A DNA stretch of 64,000 nucleotides from Roseiarcus sp963798015 (GTDB taxonomy: Bacteria; Pseudomonadota; Alphaproteobacteria; Rhizobiales; Beijerinckiaceae): NCBI GenBank assembly GCA_963798015.1, contig CAWCSA010000009.1:1-64000 (forward strand), read 5' to 3'. This document shows positions 35,365-44,478 of this stretch, piece by piece (position 1 is the first letter of the stretch; each line of letters starts with the position of its first letter). The translations under genes and the position numbers were made by a program. Under the pieces are notes generated by a model that saw only the letters and a list, made by a program, of their open reading frames with translations, ran no database searches and had not been told where the DNA came from.

Positions 35365-36886
35365 GGCGCGCCTCCCGGACTTTGCGCAGTGCATCGTAGC
35401 GTTCGACGTTGGCCTGCGGCTCGGTGGTGAGCGTCAAAGCATTGGGCGGCTTTACGGCTGGTGGGTCGATCGGCTTGCCGTCGATCAATCGGTGCAGCAC
35501 GTTCAGGATATGCGTCTTGGTTGGGGCGCCTGCCTCCAATGCGAGTTCGACGGCAGTGAGCACGGCCTGCTCGTCGTGCTGGAGGACGAGAGCCAGAATC
35601 TCGACCATCTCGCGGTCGCCGCCGGGCGTCTTGAGCATGCGCTGCTGCAGAGTTCGGAAGGCGGGCGGGAGTTCGGCGAACGGCGCGCCGTTGCGGAGTG
35701 CGCCTGGTTTGCGTTGAATGACCGCCAGATAGTGCCGCCAATCGAAAACGGTCGTCGTACTCGTTCGTTCGTGAGAGCGGGCAAAGACTCGGCGGTGTTC
35801 GCAGATGATCTGCCCCTCGGCGGCGACGACAATCCGCTCGGGATAGACCCGCACGCTGACCGGGCGATTGGCGAAGGACGCCGGCACGCTATAGCGATTG
35901 CGGTCCAGATGGATCAGGCACGTCGGCGAGACGCGCTTGGCGTATTCGACAAAACCGTCGAATAGCCTGGGAAGCGGCATCAGATGTTGGGCTTCTTCAG
36001 ACCAGGCGTCAGAGATCATGCCAGGATGCGACCCGTGTGGGGTCTGCGCCCAAAGCTCCCGGCAGCGCGTCTCCAGCCAGTCGTTTAGCGCCGCCAAGGA
36101 GGGGAAGCTGGGCGCCGGCTGCCAGAGCCGATGGCGAGCATCCTGGACGTTCTTCTCGATCTGCCCTTTCTCCCACCCGGAGGCCGGGTTGCAGAAGTCG
36201 GCTTCGAACAGAAAGTGGCTGACCATCGCCGAGAACCGCGCGTTGACCTGGCGTTCCTTCCCACGCCCGATCTTGTCGACGGCGGTTCGCATATTGTCGT
36301 AGATGCCGCGCCGCGGCACGCCGCCCAGCACGCGGAAGGCGTGATTATGCGAGTCGAACAGCATCTCGTGGGTCTGCTGCGGGTAGGCGCGGAGAATGAA
36401 GACGCGGCTATAGGAGAGCTTGAAGTGAGCGACCTGCAATTTGGTCCGCTCGCCGGCAATGACCGCCCAATCCTCTGACCAATCGAACTGGAATGCCTCG
36501 CCAGGCAGGAATGCCAGCGGCACGAACACGCCACGGCCAGTCGTCTTCTGCTCTCGCTGCCGGGCTGCCTTCCAGTCGCGCGCGAAAGCCGCCACGCGAT
36601 TGTACGAGCCGTCGTAGCCGAGGGCGGCTAGATCAGCGTGCAATTGCTTGACGGTCCGCTTCTGCTTTCGCGACTTCCCCGCCTCCTGCCGCAGCATCTG
36701 CGACAGCTTGTCGGCGTGTGGGTCCAGCCTGCTCGGCCGATCTGGGACGGCAAACTTCGGTTCGACGCTGTCCGAACGCAGGTACTTGCGGACCGTGTTC
36801 CTCGACAGCCCAGTGCGTCGAGATATCTCTCGGATCGAGAAATGATCTCGATAATGCCAACGTCGGATGACGCTCAATAACTCCAT
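35354..36886 (-). CDS. istA: IS21 transposase IstA (copy 2)
   Basis: 510 residues from ATG 36886 (GGAG upstream). HTH YRDHFSIREISRRTGLSRNTVRKYLRSD. Catalytic residues in FQFDWSEDWAV, RGIYDNMRTAVDK and EKGQIEKNVQDARHRLWQP. This is the unbroken reference for the frameshifted copy 1. Confidence 0.92.
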   Translation of the reverse strand: MELLSVIRRWHYRDHFSIREISRRTGLSRNTVRKYLRSDSVEPKFAVPDRPSRLDPHADKLSQMLRQEAGKSRKQKRTVKQLHADLAALGYDGSYNRVAAFARDWKAARQREQKTTGRGVFVPLAFLPGEAFQFDWSEDWAVIAGERTKLQVAHFKLSYSRVFILRAYPQQTHEMLFDSHNHAFRVLGGVPRRGIYDNMRTAVDKIGRGKERQVNARFSAMVSHFLFEADFCNPASGWEKGQIEKNVQDARHRLWQPAPSFPSLAALNDWLETRCRELWAQTPHGSHPGMISDAWSEEAQHLMPLPRLFDGFVEYAKRVSPTCLIHLDRNRYSVPASFANRPVSVRVYPERIVVAAEGQIICEHRRVFARSHERTSTTTVFDWRHYLAVIQRKPGALRNGAPFAELPPAFRTLQQRMLKTPGGDREMVEILALVLQHDEQAVLTAVELALEAGAPTKTHILNVLHRLIDGKPIDPPAVKPPNALTLTTEPQANVERYDALRKVREARHAS

Positions 36887-36992
36887 GTCGATCACTCCGA
36901 TGCCCCCCGCGTAGGTCAAGGGGGCGAGGTTCGAACATGGGTCAGTTCTCGGTGGAAAAACCCGTGCTGCCCGGGTCAGCTCTCAGTGGAAA

Positions 36993-37148
36993 TCAACAGC
37001 GAATCACGGATCCTTCTTCCAGTATCGGGAGCTTTTCGTATCGGAGGCCAACCAGTTCCTCGCATCGGTGCTGCAAGACGGCGACGCGCATCTGCGGCCG
37101 TCCGAGCAGCTGCCGTTTCCCTCCATCGTCTCAGCGGCAGGAATTTAG
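36993..37148 (+). pseudogene. C-terminal remnant of an unidentified gene cut by IS21
   Basis: Open from the IS end: FFQYRELFVSEANQFLASVLQDGDAHLRPSEQLPFPSIVSAAGI and stop. The pattern (residues before a G-D...P-S close) resembles the end of Gfo/Idh-type oxidoreductases, but it is too short to be sure. Confidence 0.35.
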
Positions 37149-37205
37149 CTGGGTCGGCCAAGGCAAAGAGGTCAGCAGGCTTCACTATTCAACTGCGAGA
37201 GACCC

Positions 37206-37952
37206 ATGACCGCGCTCTCAGGAAAGACGGCTCTCGTCACCGGCGCCTCGCGCGGCATCGGGCGCGCCAGCGCATTGGCGCTCGCCAAGGCCGGCGCACA
37301 AGTGCTCGTTCACTACGGAAGAGGCGCGAAGGAAGCGGAAGCCGTCGTGGCTCAAATCCGCAAGGCCGGCAGCCGCGCCGATGCTATCGCCGCTGATCTC
37401 GCCGCACCGGACGGTCCGCAGAAGCTCGCCAAGCAGGTCCGAGCCATCGTGGGCGACCGTCTCGACATCCTTGTGGCGAGTGCAGGGATCTCGAAAGCAG
37501 CGACCATTGAGGAAACGACGGTCGAAGACTTTGACAAGCTCTTCGCCGTCAATGTCCGCGGACCGTTCTTCCTCGTGCAACAGCTCCTTCCGATCCTGTC
37601 GAAGGGCAGTAGCATCGTCTTCGTCTCATCGCTCGCGACGCGGGCCGTGGTGGGGACGATTCCCGCTTACGCGGCGACAAAAGGCGCGATCGACACGATG
37701 GTGAAGCATTTCGCTTCGCTGCTCGGCGAACGCCAGATTCGCGTCAATGCGGTGGCGCCGGGCATCGTCGCGACCGAAATGTCGAACTTGACCAAGACGG
37801 ACGCGGGCCGCGATTTCGCCTTGGGCATGCAGGCGTTCAAACGCCTTGCTCAGCCCGACGACATTGGCGGCGTGGTCGCCTTCCTCGCTTCCGACGACGC
37901 TCGGTGGATCACCGGCGACACTATCAATGTCGACGGCGGATCGAAGCTTTGA
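37206..37952 (+). CDS. short-chain dehydrogenase/reductase (FabG-like)
   Basis: 248 residues. Cofactor loop TGASRGIGRASALALAKAGA; NAG-like VASAGIS; catalytic Ser in VFVSSLATRA; YAATKGAIDTMVKHFA has the Tyr and Lys; the end WITGDTINVDGGSKL is standard. An NAD(P)H oxidoreductase; substrate unknown. A GST gene follows 28 bases later, so the two may form a detoxification pair. Confidence 0.9.
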   Translation: MTALSGKTALVTGASRGIGRASALALAKAGAQVLVHYGRGAKEAEAVVAQIRKAGSRADAIAADLAAPDGPQKLAKQVRAIVGDRLDILVASAGISKAATIEETTVEDFDKLFAVNVRGPFFLVQQLLPILSKGSSIVFVSSLATRAVVGTIPAYAATKGAIDTMVKHFASLLGERQIRVNAVAPGIVATEMSNLTKTDAGRDFALGMQAFKRLAQPDDIGGVVAFLASDDARWITGDTINVDGGSKL

Positions 37953-37980
37953 GACTGCGGACCAAAAAAGGAGGGTGATC

Positions 37981-38597
37981 ATGGTTGAGACCCTCAAGCT
38001 GTATCACGCGCCTGCGTCACCCAATTCGAGGCGCGTCCGGATTTTCCTTGCTGAAAAGGGAGTCTCCGTGCCGCTTGTCTCCGTCGATCTCGCGGCTGGC
38101 GAACAGCACAGGACGCCTATCTCGCGATCAATCCGCGCCGGGTGGTGCCGACCCTCGTCCTGGAAGACGGCACGGCGATCGGCGAGGTGCTGGCCATCTG
38201 GCGCTACATCGAAGAGACCTATCCCGCGATGCCGTTGCTTGGCGCGACTCCGAAGGAGAGGGCTCTGGTGACAATGTGGGAGCGGCGGGCGGAGCTGGAA
38301 GGCTTTGCCGCTGTGATGGAGGGCGTGCGCAACGCCGCGCCCAGGCTAGCCGGCCGCGCAATCCCAGCGCTCGTCGAGCGTAGCAAGCTCCGAGTCGCGA
38401 ACTTCTACGGCGATATGGACGCGTGGTTGGCGGAAGCGCCGTTCGTTGCGGGCGAGCTTTTTTCTGCGGCGGACATCACCAGCTTGGTGACGGTCGACTT
38501 CGCGACGCGCGCATTTGATATGCCGATTTCGACCGAAATGCGCGCGCTGAAGCGCTGGTACGATGTCGTCGCGGCACGGCCTAGCGCAACTGCATAG
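37981..38597 (+). pseudogene. glutathione S-transferase, single frameshift
   Basis: MVETLKLYHAPASPNSRRVRIFLAEKGVSVPLVSVDLAAGEQH is a GST thioredoxin-like start with SPNSRRVR. At about 38110 one base is missing. The other frame continues DAYLAINPRRVVPTLVLEDGTAIGEVLAIWRYIEETYP, then the helical C-domain FVAGELFSAADITSLVTVDFATRAF. Joined length about 205 residues, full for the family. Either freshly broken or a base-call error. Confidence 0.78.
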
Positions 38598-38642
38598 GAG
38601 GCGGCCGCGTAGCCCGATAGGAGGGAAATCATGCGTCTCATA

Positions 38643-39801
38643 CCAAAGGCCCCGCCGGCTGACTCACGGGGGGGATTCCCGAATCGGGTCTGGTCTGATT
38701 CAAGGCGGCATGGAGGATTGGGCCATGCGGTCAGCGGTGAGGTTGCGAGAGGACTACTCGGTCGAGGAGATTTGGGGTTTGGCCCGGCGGTCGAAGACCG
38801 TCAACCAGAGCCGTCGGCTTCTGTCACTGGCTGCGGTTCGGGATGGAATGGATCGCGGGTCGGCGGCGAAGATCGGCGGCATGGATCGCCAGACGCTGCG
38901 CGATTGGGTCCATCGCTTCAACGCGTCGGGGCCGGAGGGCCTGATCGACAACTGGACGGATGGCCCCAAGCCGCGCCTGTCGGAAGAGCAGATGGCGGCG
39001 TTTTCGCAGATCGTGGAAGCCGGCCCGGATCGGGCAAAAGACGGGGTCGTGCGCTGGCGGCGGGTCGATCTCAAGCGGGTCATCGCCGAGCGGTTCGGCG
39101 TCGACTTTCATCCCCGCTATGTCGGGAAACTCCTGCACAAGATCGGCTTCTCGCACATAAGCGCAAGGCCGCGTCATCCGGCGCAGGACGAGCGGATCGT
39201 CGAGGCTTTCAAAAAAACTTTCCGCGCGCGCTGACGGCTCATCTCGAAGGCCTGCCCGAGGCGACGCCGGTCGAAATCTGGTTCCAGGATGAGGCCCGAA
39301 TTGGCCAGAAGAACGGCCTTGTCCGCCAATGGGCGAGGCGCGGAACGCGACCGCGACAGCCCGCCGATCAGCGCTACGCCAACGCCTATCTGTTCGGCGC
39401 GATCTGCCCGGCGCGGGGCGTCGGAGCCGCCTTGGCGTTGCCCTACGCCGACACCGAGATGATGCAGCTTCACCTCGACGAAATCGCGCGCAACATCGCT
39501 CCGGGCGCCCACGCCGCGCTGCTGCTGGACCGGGCCGGATGGCACATCACGGGCAAGCTCGACATGCCCGAAAACATCACGCCGATCTTCCTGCCTTCCC
39601 GCGCTCCGGAACTGAACCCGGTCGAGAACGTCTGGCAGTATGTGCGCCAGAACTGGCTCTCCAACACCGTCTTCGAAAACTACGACGCCATCGTCGACGC
39701 CGCCTGCAACGCATGGCGCAATCTCACCACCGATCCCGAACGCGTCACATCCATCGGAATGCGAGACTGGGCCCACATCGGTCGGTCGTTATGACCTTTG
39801 G
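38643..39801 (+). mobile_element. IS630-family insertion sequence
   Basis: Ends CCAAAGG... and ...CCTTTGG are inverted, each flanked by TA, the family's target duplication. Length 1159 bp. Followed immediately by an amidase remnant. Confidence 0.82.
38725..39794 (+). CDS. IS630-family transposase via frameshift at A7
   Basis: The first frame, 38725-39234 (GGAGG before ATG 38725), carries the double HTH (SVEEIWGLARRSKTVNQSRRLLSLAAVRDG...). At TTCAAAAAAACTTT (about 39210-39223) a -1 shift leads into the second frame. That frame has IWFQDEARIGQ, AALLLDRAGWH and LPSRAPELNPVENVWQY, the three catalytic acids, ending at 39794. A homopolymer at this place is typical for programmed frameshifting in IS630, so I treat the transposase as intact. 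Confidence 0.78.
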
Positions 39802-39809
39802 TATCAGTA

Positions 39810-40012
39810 TCGTGCTCGTGGCTGCTCTTCTGCCGCTTCCAGGCGTCACCGTCCCCGCCGGCCGGTTTGGCGGCAGATCGACGTTCAGCCTGATCTTCAT
39901 TGGACGCCTGTGGAGCGAAGCTCAGCCTCTCGGTTTCGCTTTCGCCTATGAGCAAGCAACCCGGCACCGCATCGTACCTACGCTCGTTGAAACGCCATAC
40001 GCGGCCGCCTGA
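39810..40012 (+). pseudogene. amidase C-terminal fragment
   Basis: LPLPGVTVPAGRFGGRSTFSLIFIGRLWSEAQPLGFAFAYEQATRHRIVPTL and a stop shortly after. FIGR...E...L..A.AYEQAT is the usual end of amidase-signature enzymes. The catalytic Ser-Ser-Lys part is absent, removed by the neighbouring insertion. Confidence 0.65.
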
Positions 40013-40119
40013 TTGTCAATACATTTTGACCGGATTATTCAACTCGGGTGTTTGAGAAGGCGTCCAAGTTTCTCATTTCAAGGGCGTTCCGATTGACTCT
40101 TGGTGCAAATCGCTTTCTT

Positions 40120-40340
40120 ACAACGGCATCATCCGAGCGCGGAGCAACTCAACACCGGCGCGGCCATGCATGGCTCGCTTGAGGGTCTTCAGTCTGTTGA
40201 TCTGTCCTTCGGTCTGCCCGTTGCTCCAAGGCTCCAACATAGCATTTCCGCACCGCCTCCAGGTCTTGGCGTATCGTCTTCGCAAAACGCTGCATCGCGT
40301 AGATCCCAGACGCGTGCGCATCGATCACCCGCCAGGAGCC
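40120..40340 (-). pseudogene. ISL3-family transposase C-terminal fragment
   Basis: IYAMQRFAKTIRQDLEAVR, a frame change, then AMLEPWSNGQTEGQINRLKTLKRAMHGRAGVELLRARMMPL. NGQTEGQINRLK holds the family's last Glu. Fused directly to an IS6 N-terminal fragment. Confidence 0.75.
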
Positions 40341-40344
40341 GTTG

Positions 40345-40560
40345 CTCATCCGTAGATGCGGGCGGATCGGCTTCTCAAGTTCCTCGGCATAGGCCTGGAT
40401 CCAACGGAAGATCGTTGTGTGGTCGACCTCGACGCCGCGGTCGAGGAGCATCAGTTCGAGATCGCGGTAGCTGATGGGAAACATCAGATACCAACGAACG
40501 GCACCTCAACGGTGAATTGCCGCCCTTTGAAGCCGTCGCCCCGATCCATTTGCCCCGCCG
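40345..40560 (-). pseudogene. IS6-family transposase N-terminal fragment
   Basis: FKGRQFTVEV, a shift, AVRWYLMFPISYRDLELMLLDRGVEVDHTTIFRWIQAYAEELEKPIRPHLRMSNGSWRV. The sequence stops just where DETYVKVKG should follow and ISL3 sequence begins. A recombinant scar. Confidence 0.75.
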
Positions 40561-41009
40561 CGCCCTATCCAACCGGGGTCCATATACCGGGAATCCCACC
40601 GCCGGCTAAGTTCGCAACGGAACCGAGCTGAGGGGATTCGAACCGATGGCCATCGCGGTTTCCCGGCCGCGAATCGCGGGATTTCGCCAGCGAATCTCAA
40701 AGGAGATGAGAGGCAGACCCGACTGCGGAAGGCGACGCAACCTTAACGCTACAGCGACCGTTGCCAGACGGTGCGCTGATGATTGTCGCACGAGGCGATC
40801 GAACTGGCGATCCTCCCGGCGCAGCCCTTTTCTGAACCGCGCGGAGCCTCGCCAAGGCCACCACTACTTCGATTGCCGCCACAAATGCTCACTGACTTTT
40901 AGTCCCTACCCCCCTGCCGCTTGCATAGGTCAAAACCACTCTCCCGAAGGGACTGGCTGGCTAAGCGGCAGGGTGGAGGAGTGCAGTAGTAGTCGGAAAA
41001 CCGAGAACC
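40561..41009. other. no recognised gene
   Basis: About 450 bases. Several frames are open in this GC-rich DNA but none has a start signal or family resemblance. A GGGGATTCGAACC motif near 40633-40645 recalls a tRNA T-arm in reverse but does not fold into a tRNA. Confidence 0.4.
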
Positions 41010-41243
41010 TTACCGGCGGTGGCCGAGACCGACGCCGAGGATACCAGCTCTGCGGCGGAGAGCGCCAACCGTGCGCTTCATCACCTTCGAAACGTTGGTG
41101 ACGGGCGTGCGGGCCTTCGAATGCGCCTTCAGCGTGCGCACGTCTTCTTTCGTCCACGGCTTGATGACGCGACGTGCCGTCTTCGCCTTCACAGTCTTGG
41201 CGGACTTCGCGCCCTTAACACTCTTACTCAAAGCTCTAGGCAT
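41010..41243 (-). CDS. small basic SANT/HTH-like protein
   Basis: 77 residues from ATG 41243 (GGAG upstream). A Lys-rich head (MPRALSKSVKGAKSAKTVKAKTARRVIKPW) precedes TKEDVRTLKAHSKARTPVTNVSKVMKRTVGALRRRAGILGVGLGHRR, a compact three-helix SANT/Myb-like motif (W...L...T....A..M.RT..A.R..A...G). Such proteins are widespread in Hyphomicrobiales and probably bind DNA. Confidence 0.7.
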   Translation of the reverse strand: MPRALSKSVKGAKSAKTVKAKTARRVIKPWTKEDVRTLKAHSKARTPVTNVSKVMKRTVGALRRRAGILGVGLGHRR

Positions 41244-41562
41244 TATTTCAGGTACTCCATTTGAACGCCGCGCAAATAGGTATGCGATGTGGCGACAAAA
41301 AGACCGGCTCTTTGACGTACTCAATTCTAAGTGACAATTGGTACGTGATAGTGCTGCCAGCCTCCTACGGTTCGTGTTGCGGCGGAAACATACTTGCAAT
41401 GGCTGACTGCGAAGAACCTGCGCACAGCGGCTGACACGAGAGGCCGCCAGAGAAGCACTTCTTGCCAAAGTTTCGCTCAAGCCCGAACATCCTCCATGGT
41501 ACCGTCAGCTTAACGAATATGGAGTGGACGGCGAGGTAATGCGGAGCATGTCGACTGTCCGT

Positions 41563-42262
41563 GACCCTCTCTACGCCGCCATCGCTTTCCGCCGGAAATC
41601 ATCAGCCATGCGGTCTGGCTCTATTTTCGGCTTCCCTTGAGCCTTCGCATGGTCGAGGAAATGCTCGCGGCGCGCGGAATCTGCGTGACCTACGAGACGG
41701 TGCGCCAGTGGGCAATGAAGTTCGGCAAAAGGTTCTCCAATCAGATCCGTCAACGGTCTCCGGCTCGCGGCGACAAATGGCATCTGGATGAAGTCGTCAT
41801 TTCGATTGCCGAGAACCCTACTGGCTTTGGCGCGCCGTCGACCAGAATGGCTTCGTTCTCGACGTCCTGGTCCAGCGTCGAAGAGATAGCCGCGCTGCGC
41901 AGCGGCTCATGACCAAGCTCCTGAAATCCGCCGTCACGCCGCCACGCATGATGGTCACGGACAAGCTTAGATCTTATGGTGCGGCGCGGGCAAAGCTGGG
42001 TCTTCGCGTCGAGCATCGCCAGCATAAGGGCCTTAACAATCGAGCGGAGAATTCTCATCTGCCGACACGGCGACGCGAACGGATCATGAAGCGCTTCAAA
42101 TCGCCCCGACAGGCGCAGCGTTTCTTGACCGTTCACGATCAGATTGCAAACCTCTTTCACCTTCCCTATCCAGACCATGCAACCGCCGAGGATCGGCGCG
42201 CTACGCGGAAGCGCGCCTTCGCAGTTTGGCACAACGTCTCCAAGACAGCTGCCTCGTTCTGA
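41563..42262 (+). pseudogene. IS6-family transposase, frameshifted
   Basis: RDPLYRRHRFPPEIISHAVWLYFRFPLSLRMVEEMLAARGICVTYETVRQWAMKFGK, with DKWHLDEVVISI (first D), MVTDKLRSYGAARAKLG (second) and NRAENSHLPTRRRERIMKRFKSPRQAQRFL (E) spread over frames broken near 41634 and 41811. Ends at 42262. All catalytic regions are present but not in one frame. Confidence 0.82.
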
Positions 42263-42647
42263 TAGCGGAGAAAGCCCAACCGGCACGACTCGACGCGCCC
42301 ATTGTCTGCTCAACTTGACGATACCGCTCAAGGTCATCACTCTAGCGTTCTGTTTGCGCGCAGCGAACTGGCCGCGTCCGGCCGCCCAGGCTGCCGTAGC
42401 CGAACGATGGCCCTTAGGGTCCATCGATAATATAGGGTGCCTCGGCCTGTGGATGATTCGCTATTCTAGCTCAGCCGCTGATCGAAAACGCAGAGAAAGC
42501 CGGTCGATCGCCTTGCGTTAGTATGGAGAAAGTGCGCTCTTCAAACCTGCTAGCAGGTTTGCCGGCCGATGCCTGACTCCCAATAGGCACATCCGATATG
42601 GGCGCCGCTCGATCATCACTCAACGGAAAGTTTGAAAGGATAGAATT
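42263..42647. other. intergenic, no gene seen
   Basis: About 385 bases between the IS6 remnant and the VOC gene. It probably holds the VOC promoter, but I see no convincing -35/-10 pair. Confidence 0.4.
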
Positions 42648-43058
42648 TTGACCGACGCTCTGACCCACGGCGTGCACCACGTCGGTCTTGCCGTTCGCGA
42701 CCTCGACGAGGTCACGAGCTTCTTCTGCGGAACCCTGGGCTTCAAGGAGGTCGCGCGGAACGATGCGTATCCGGCCGTGTTCGTCTCTGATGGCGGCGTG
42801 ACCCTCACCATTTGGCGCGTCACCGATCCGAGCAACGCGGTGGCCTTCAACCGCAAGACCAATATCGGCCTGCACCACCTCGCGCTCGCCGTCGCGGATG
42901 AGGCCGCGCTCGCTGCGGTCCATGAGCGCGTTCGCAATCATCCCGGCGTCATGGTCGAGTTCGCGCCGGAGCCTGTCCGCGCCGGCTCCACCACCCATCA
43001 CTTCATCTGCGCCATACCCGGCGGCATCCGGATCGAATTCGCGACGCGACCTGGCTGA
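42648..43058 (+). CDS. VOC-family (glyoxalase-like) protein
   Basis: 136 residues from TTG 42648; AAAGGA lies seven bases upstream and no ATG or GTG fits. HGVHHVGLAVRDLDEVTSFFCGTLGFKEV and IGLHHLALAVADEAALAAVHERV are the two beta-alpha-beta-beta-beta modules; the end IPGGIRIEFATRPG supplies the last metal ligand (Glu). A small metal-dependent enzyme or binding protein of unknown substrate. Convergent with the PfpI gene. Confidence 0.82.
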   Translation: MTDALTHGVHHVGLAVRDLDEVTSFFCGTLGFKEVARNDAYPAVFVSDGGVTLTIWRVTDPSNAVAFNRKTNIGLHHLALAVADEAALAAVHERVRNHPGVMVEFAPEPVRAGSTTHHFICAIPGGIRIEFATRPG

Positions 43059-43103
43059 CGCCAGACAACGGCCGCAAAGCGCGCCGCCTCGCTGCGTCCC
43101 GGG

Positions 43104-43823
43104 TCAAGGCGTTTCGTGAACCCGGCCAATTCCGAGCGTCACACCCACCCGCCGCGCGGTCGCTTCGCGCCGCGCAATCAGCTCGGCCACATCTCGACGC
43201 GCCGCCTTCACGATCTCCGGAGGCGCCGTCTGGGGCGTCCCGCTCTGAAAAGGCGGCTCTGGCGCATAGGCGATGGCGAGCTGGATGCGGTGGGCGGCGG
43301 GGACGCCGCGCACCTCGGCGGCGAGCCGAAGGGCGCCGTCGATTCCCGCCGTCACGCCGGCCGCGAAGATCCAATCTTCGTCGACCACGACGCGTTCGTC
43401 CACGGGAATGGCGCCGAACCAAGGCAGGAGGTGGAAGGACGCCCAGTGCGTGGTCGCCCTTTTTCCCCGGATCAGACCCGCCCCTCCGAACAGCAGCGCG
43501 CCGGTGCAGACGGAAAGAACCTTCTTCGCGCCTTCGGCTTGGCTACGCAGCCAGCGGAGGACCTCTTCATCCTCCATCAAAGCCTCTTGGCCCGGTCCGC
43601 CTGGGATGTGCAGGATGTCGAGTTGCGGCGCTTCCGCGAGCGTTGCGTCCGGCATGATGCGAAGCCCCATCATGTCGCGCACCGGGTCGGTCGACTTCGC
43701 ATAGATGCGGTGGGTCGAATTGGGGAGGCGAGAGAGCACTTCGAACGGCCCGGTCAGGTCGATCTGGTCGAGGTCCTCGAACAGGAGCGACCCGATGGTC
43801 AGGTGAATGGCTTCAGGAATCAT
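43104..43823 (-). CDS. DJ-1/PfpI-family protein (isonitrile hydratase-like)
   Basis: 239 residues. LTIGSLLFEDLDQIDLTGPFEVLSRLP, ILHIPGGPGQEALM and VLSVCTGALLFGGAGLIRGKRATTHW with the nucleophilic Cys, then GVTAGIDGALRLAAEVRG. This is the pattern of isonitrile hydratase (InhA) and the amidase part of GlxA regulators. It sits 41 bases downstream of the CMD gene, same strand. The substrate is inferred only. Confidence 0.82.
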   Translation of the reverse strand: MIPEAIHLTIGSLLFEDLDQIDLTGPFEVLSRLPNSTHRIYAKSTDPVRDMMGLRIMPDATLAEAPQLDILHIPGGPGQEALMEDEEVLRWLRSQAEGAKKVLSVCTGALLFGGAGLIRGKRATTHWASFHLLPWFGAIPVDERVVVDEDWIFAAGVTAGIDGALRLAAEVRGVPAAHRIQLAIAYAPEPPFQSGTPQTAPPEIVKAARRDVAELIARREATARRVGVTLGIGRVHETP

Positions 43824-43864
43824 GTCATTCGCCTCTTGTCGCAGAGTGAGCAGGCGTTGCGATG

Positions 43865-44413
43865 TCAGGGCCGCCAGGCGTGCGGCTGGAACATTGGCTC
43901 GAGCGGCGGCTCGGCGATGTTCAGGGTGTAATTGGTGATCGCGGATGCGGCGCTCACCGCCAGCGTCTCCAGCGCCTGGTCCGGTTTGAAGCCAGCGGCA
44001 AGAAAGGCCTCCACCGCCGCCTCGCCGACGTGGCCCCGCTTTTCGATGAGACCGCGGGCGTAAGCCGAGAGGGCCGCGGTACGCGGCTCCTTTGGGGCGC
44101 GGCGTTCGCGGATCGCCTGCACGTCGGCGGGAGGGAGGCCCGCTTTGAGGGCGAGATAGCTATGGAAGGCGACCGCCCAGGCGCAGCTGTTGGTGACCGC
44201 GTTGGTCAAAAGCAGCGTCTGGATCTCGGCTTCGGTGAAGGTCCCGGCGTGCACGCCCTCGAACAGCGGAACGAAGATCTTCGCCAGAACAGGCGAATTG
44301 GCGATGATTCCGGCGACGTTCGGGACCATGCCAAAGATCTCGCGGAGTTTTTCGAGCGGCGCCCTTGACGCTTCGGGCGCTCGGGCGATCGTCTGAACTT
44401 CAAAGATGGACAT
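43865..44413 (-). CDS. carboxymuconolactone decarboxylase-family protein lacking the second Cys
   Basis: 182 residues, all helical. The AhpD-like core reads TNAVTNSCAWAVAFHSYLALKAGL where active peroxidase members have C-x-x-C-x-x-x-H: the first Cys and the His are kept but the second Cys is Ala. So a disulfide cycle is unlikely. A second half FLAAGFKPDQALETLAVSAASAITNYTLNIAEPPLEPMF is typical of the family. Divergent from the GlxA-type regulator with 65 bases between. Confidence 0.85.
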   Translation of the reverse strand: MSIFEVQTIARAPEASRAPLEKLREIFGMVPNVAGIIANSPVLAKIFVPLFEGVHAGTFTEAEIQTLLLTNAVTNSCAWAVAFHSYLALKAGLPPADVQAIRERRAPKEPRTAALSAYARGLIEKRGHVGEAAVEAFLAAGFKPDQALETLAVSAASAITNYTLNIAEPPLEPMFQPHAWRP

Positions 44414-44478
44414 CAGTCCGCTCCTTTAGCTCGGGAATTGAACTCGACATTTCCAATATAGTGGGGCAGGATTTGGCG

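Larger units (their letters stand above)
34529..36992 (-). mobile_element. IS21-family element, copy 2 (intact)
   Basis: Ends TTTCCATTGAGAACTGACCC (34529) and GGGTCAGCTCTCAGTGGAAA (36973-36992). Genes, order and most bases match copy 1 at 16157-18621, same orientation, but istA is unbroken here. Direct repeats 16 kb apart can recombine. The right side cuts a resident gene whose tail follows. Confidence 0.9.

Noticed and set aside
40633..40645. tRNA on the reverse strand
   Set aside because: A TTCGAAT loop is present but the stem mispairs, there is no acceptor partner and no CCA context.
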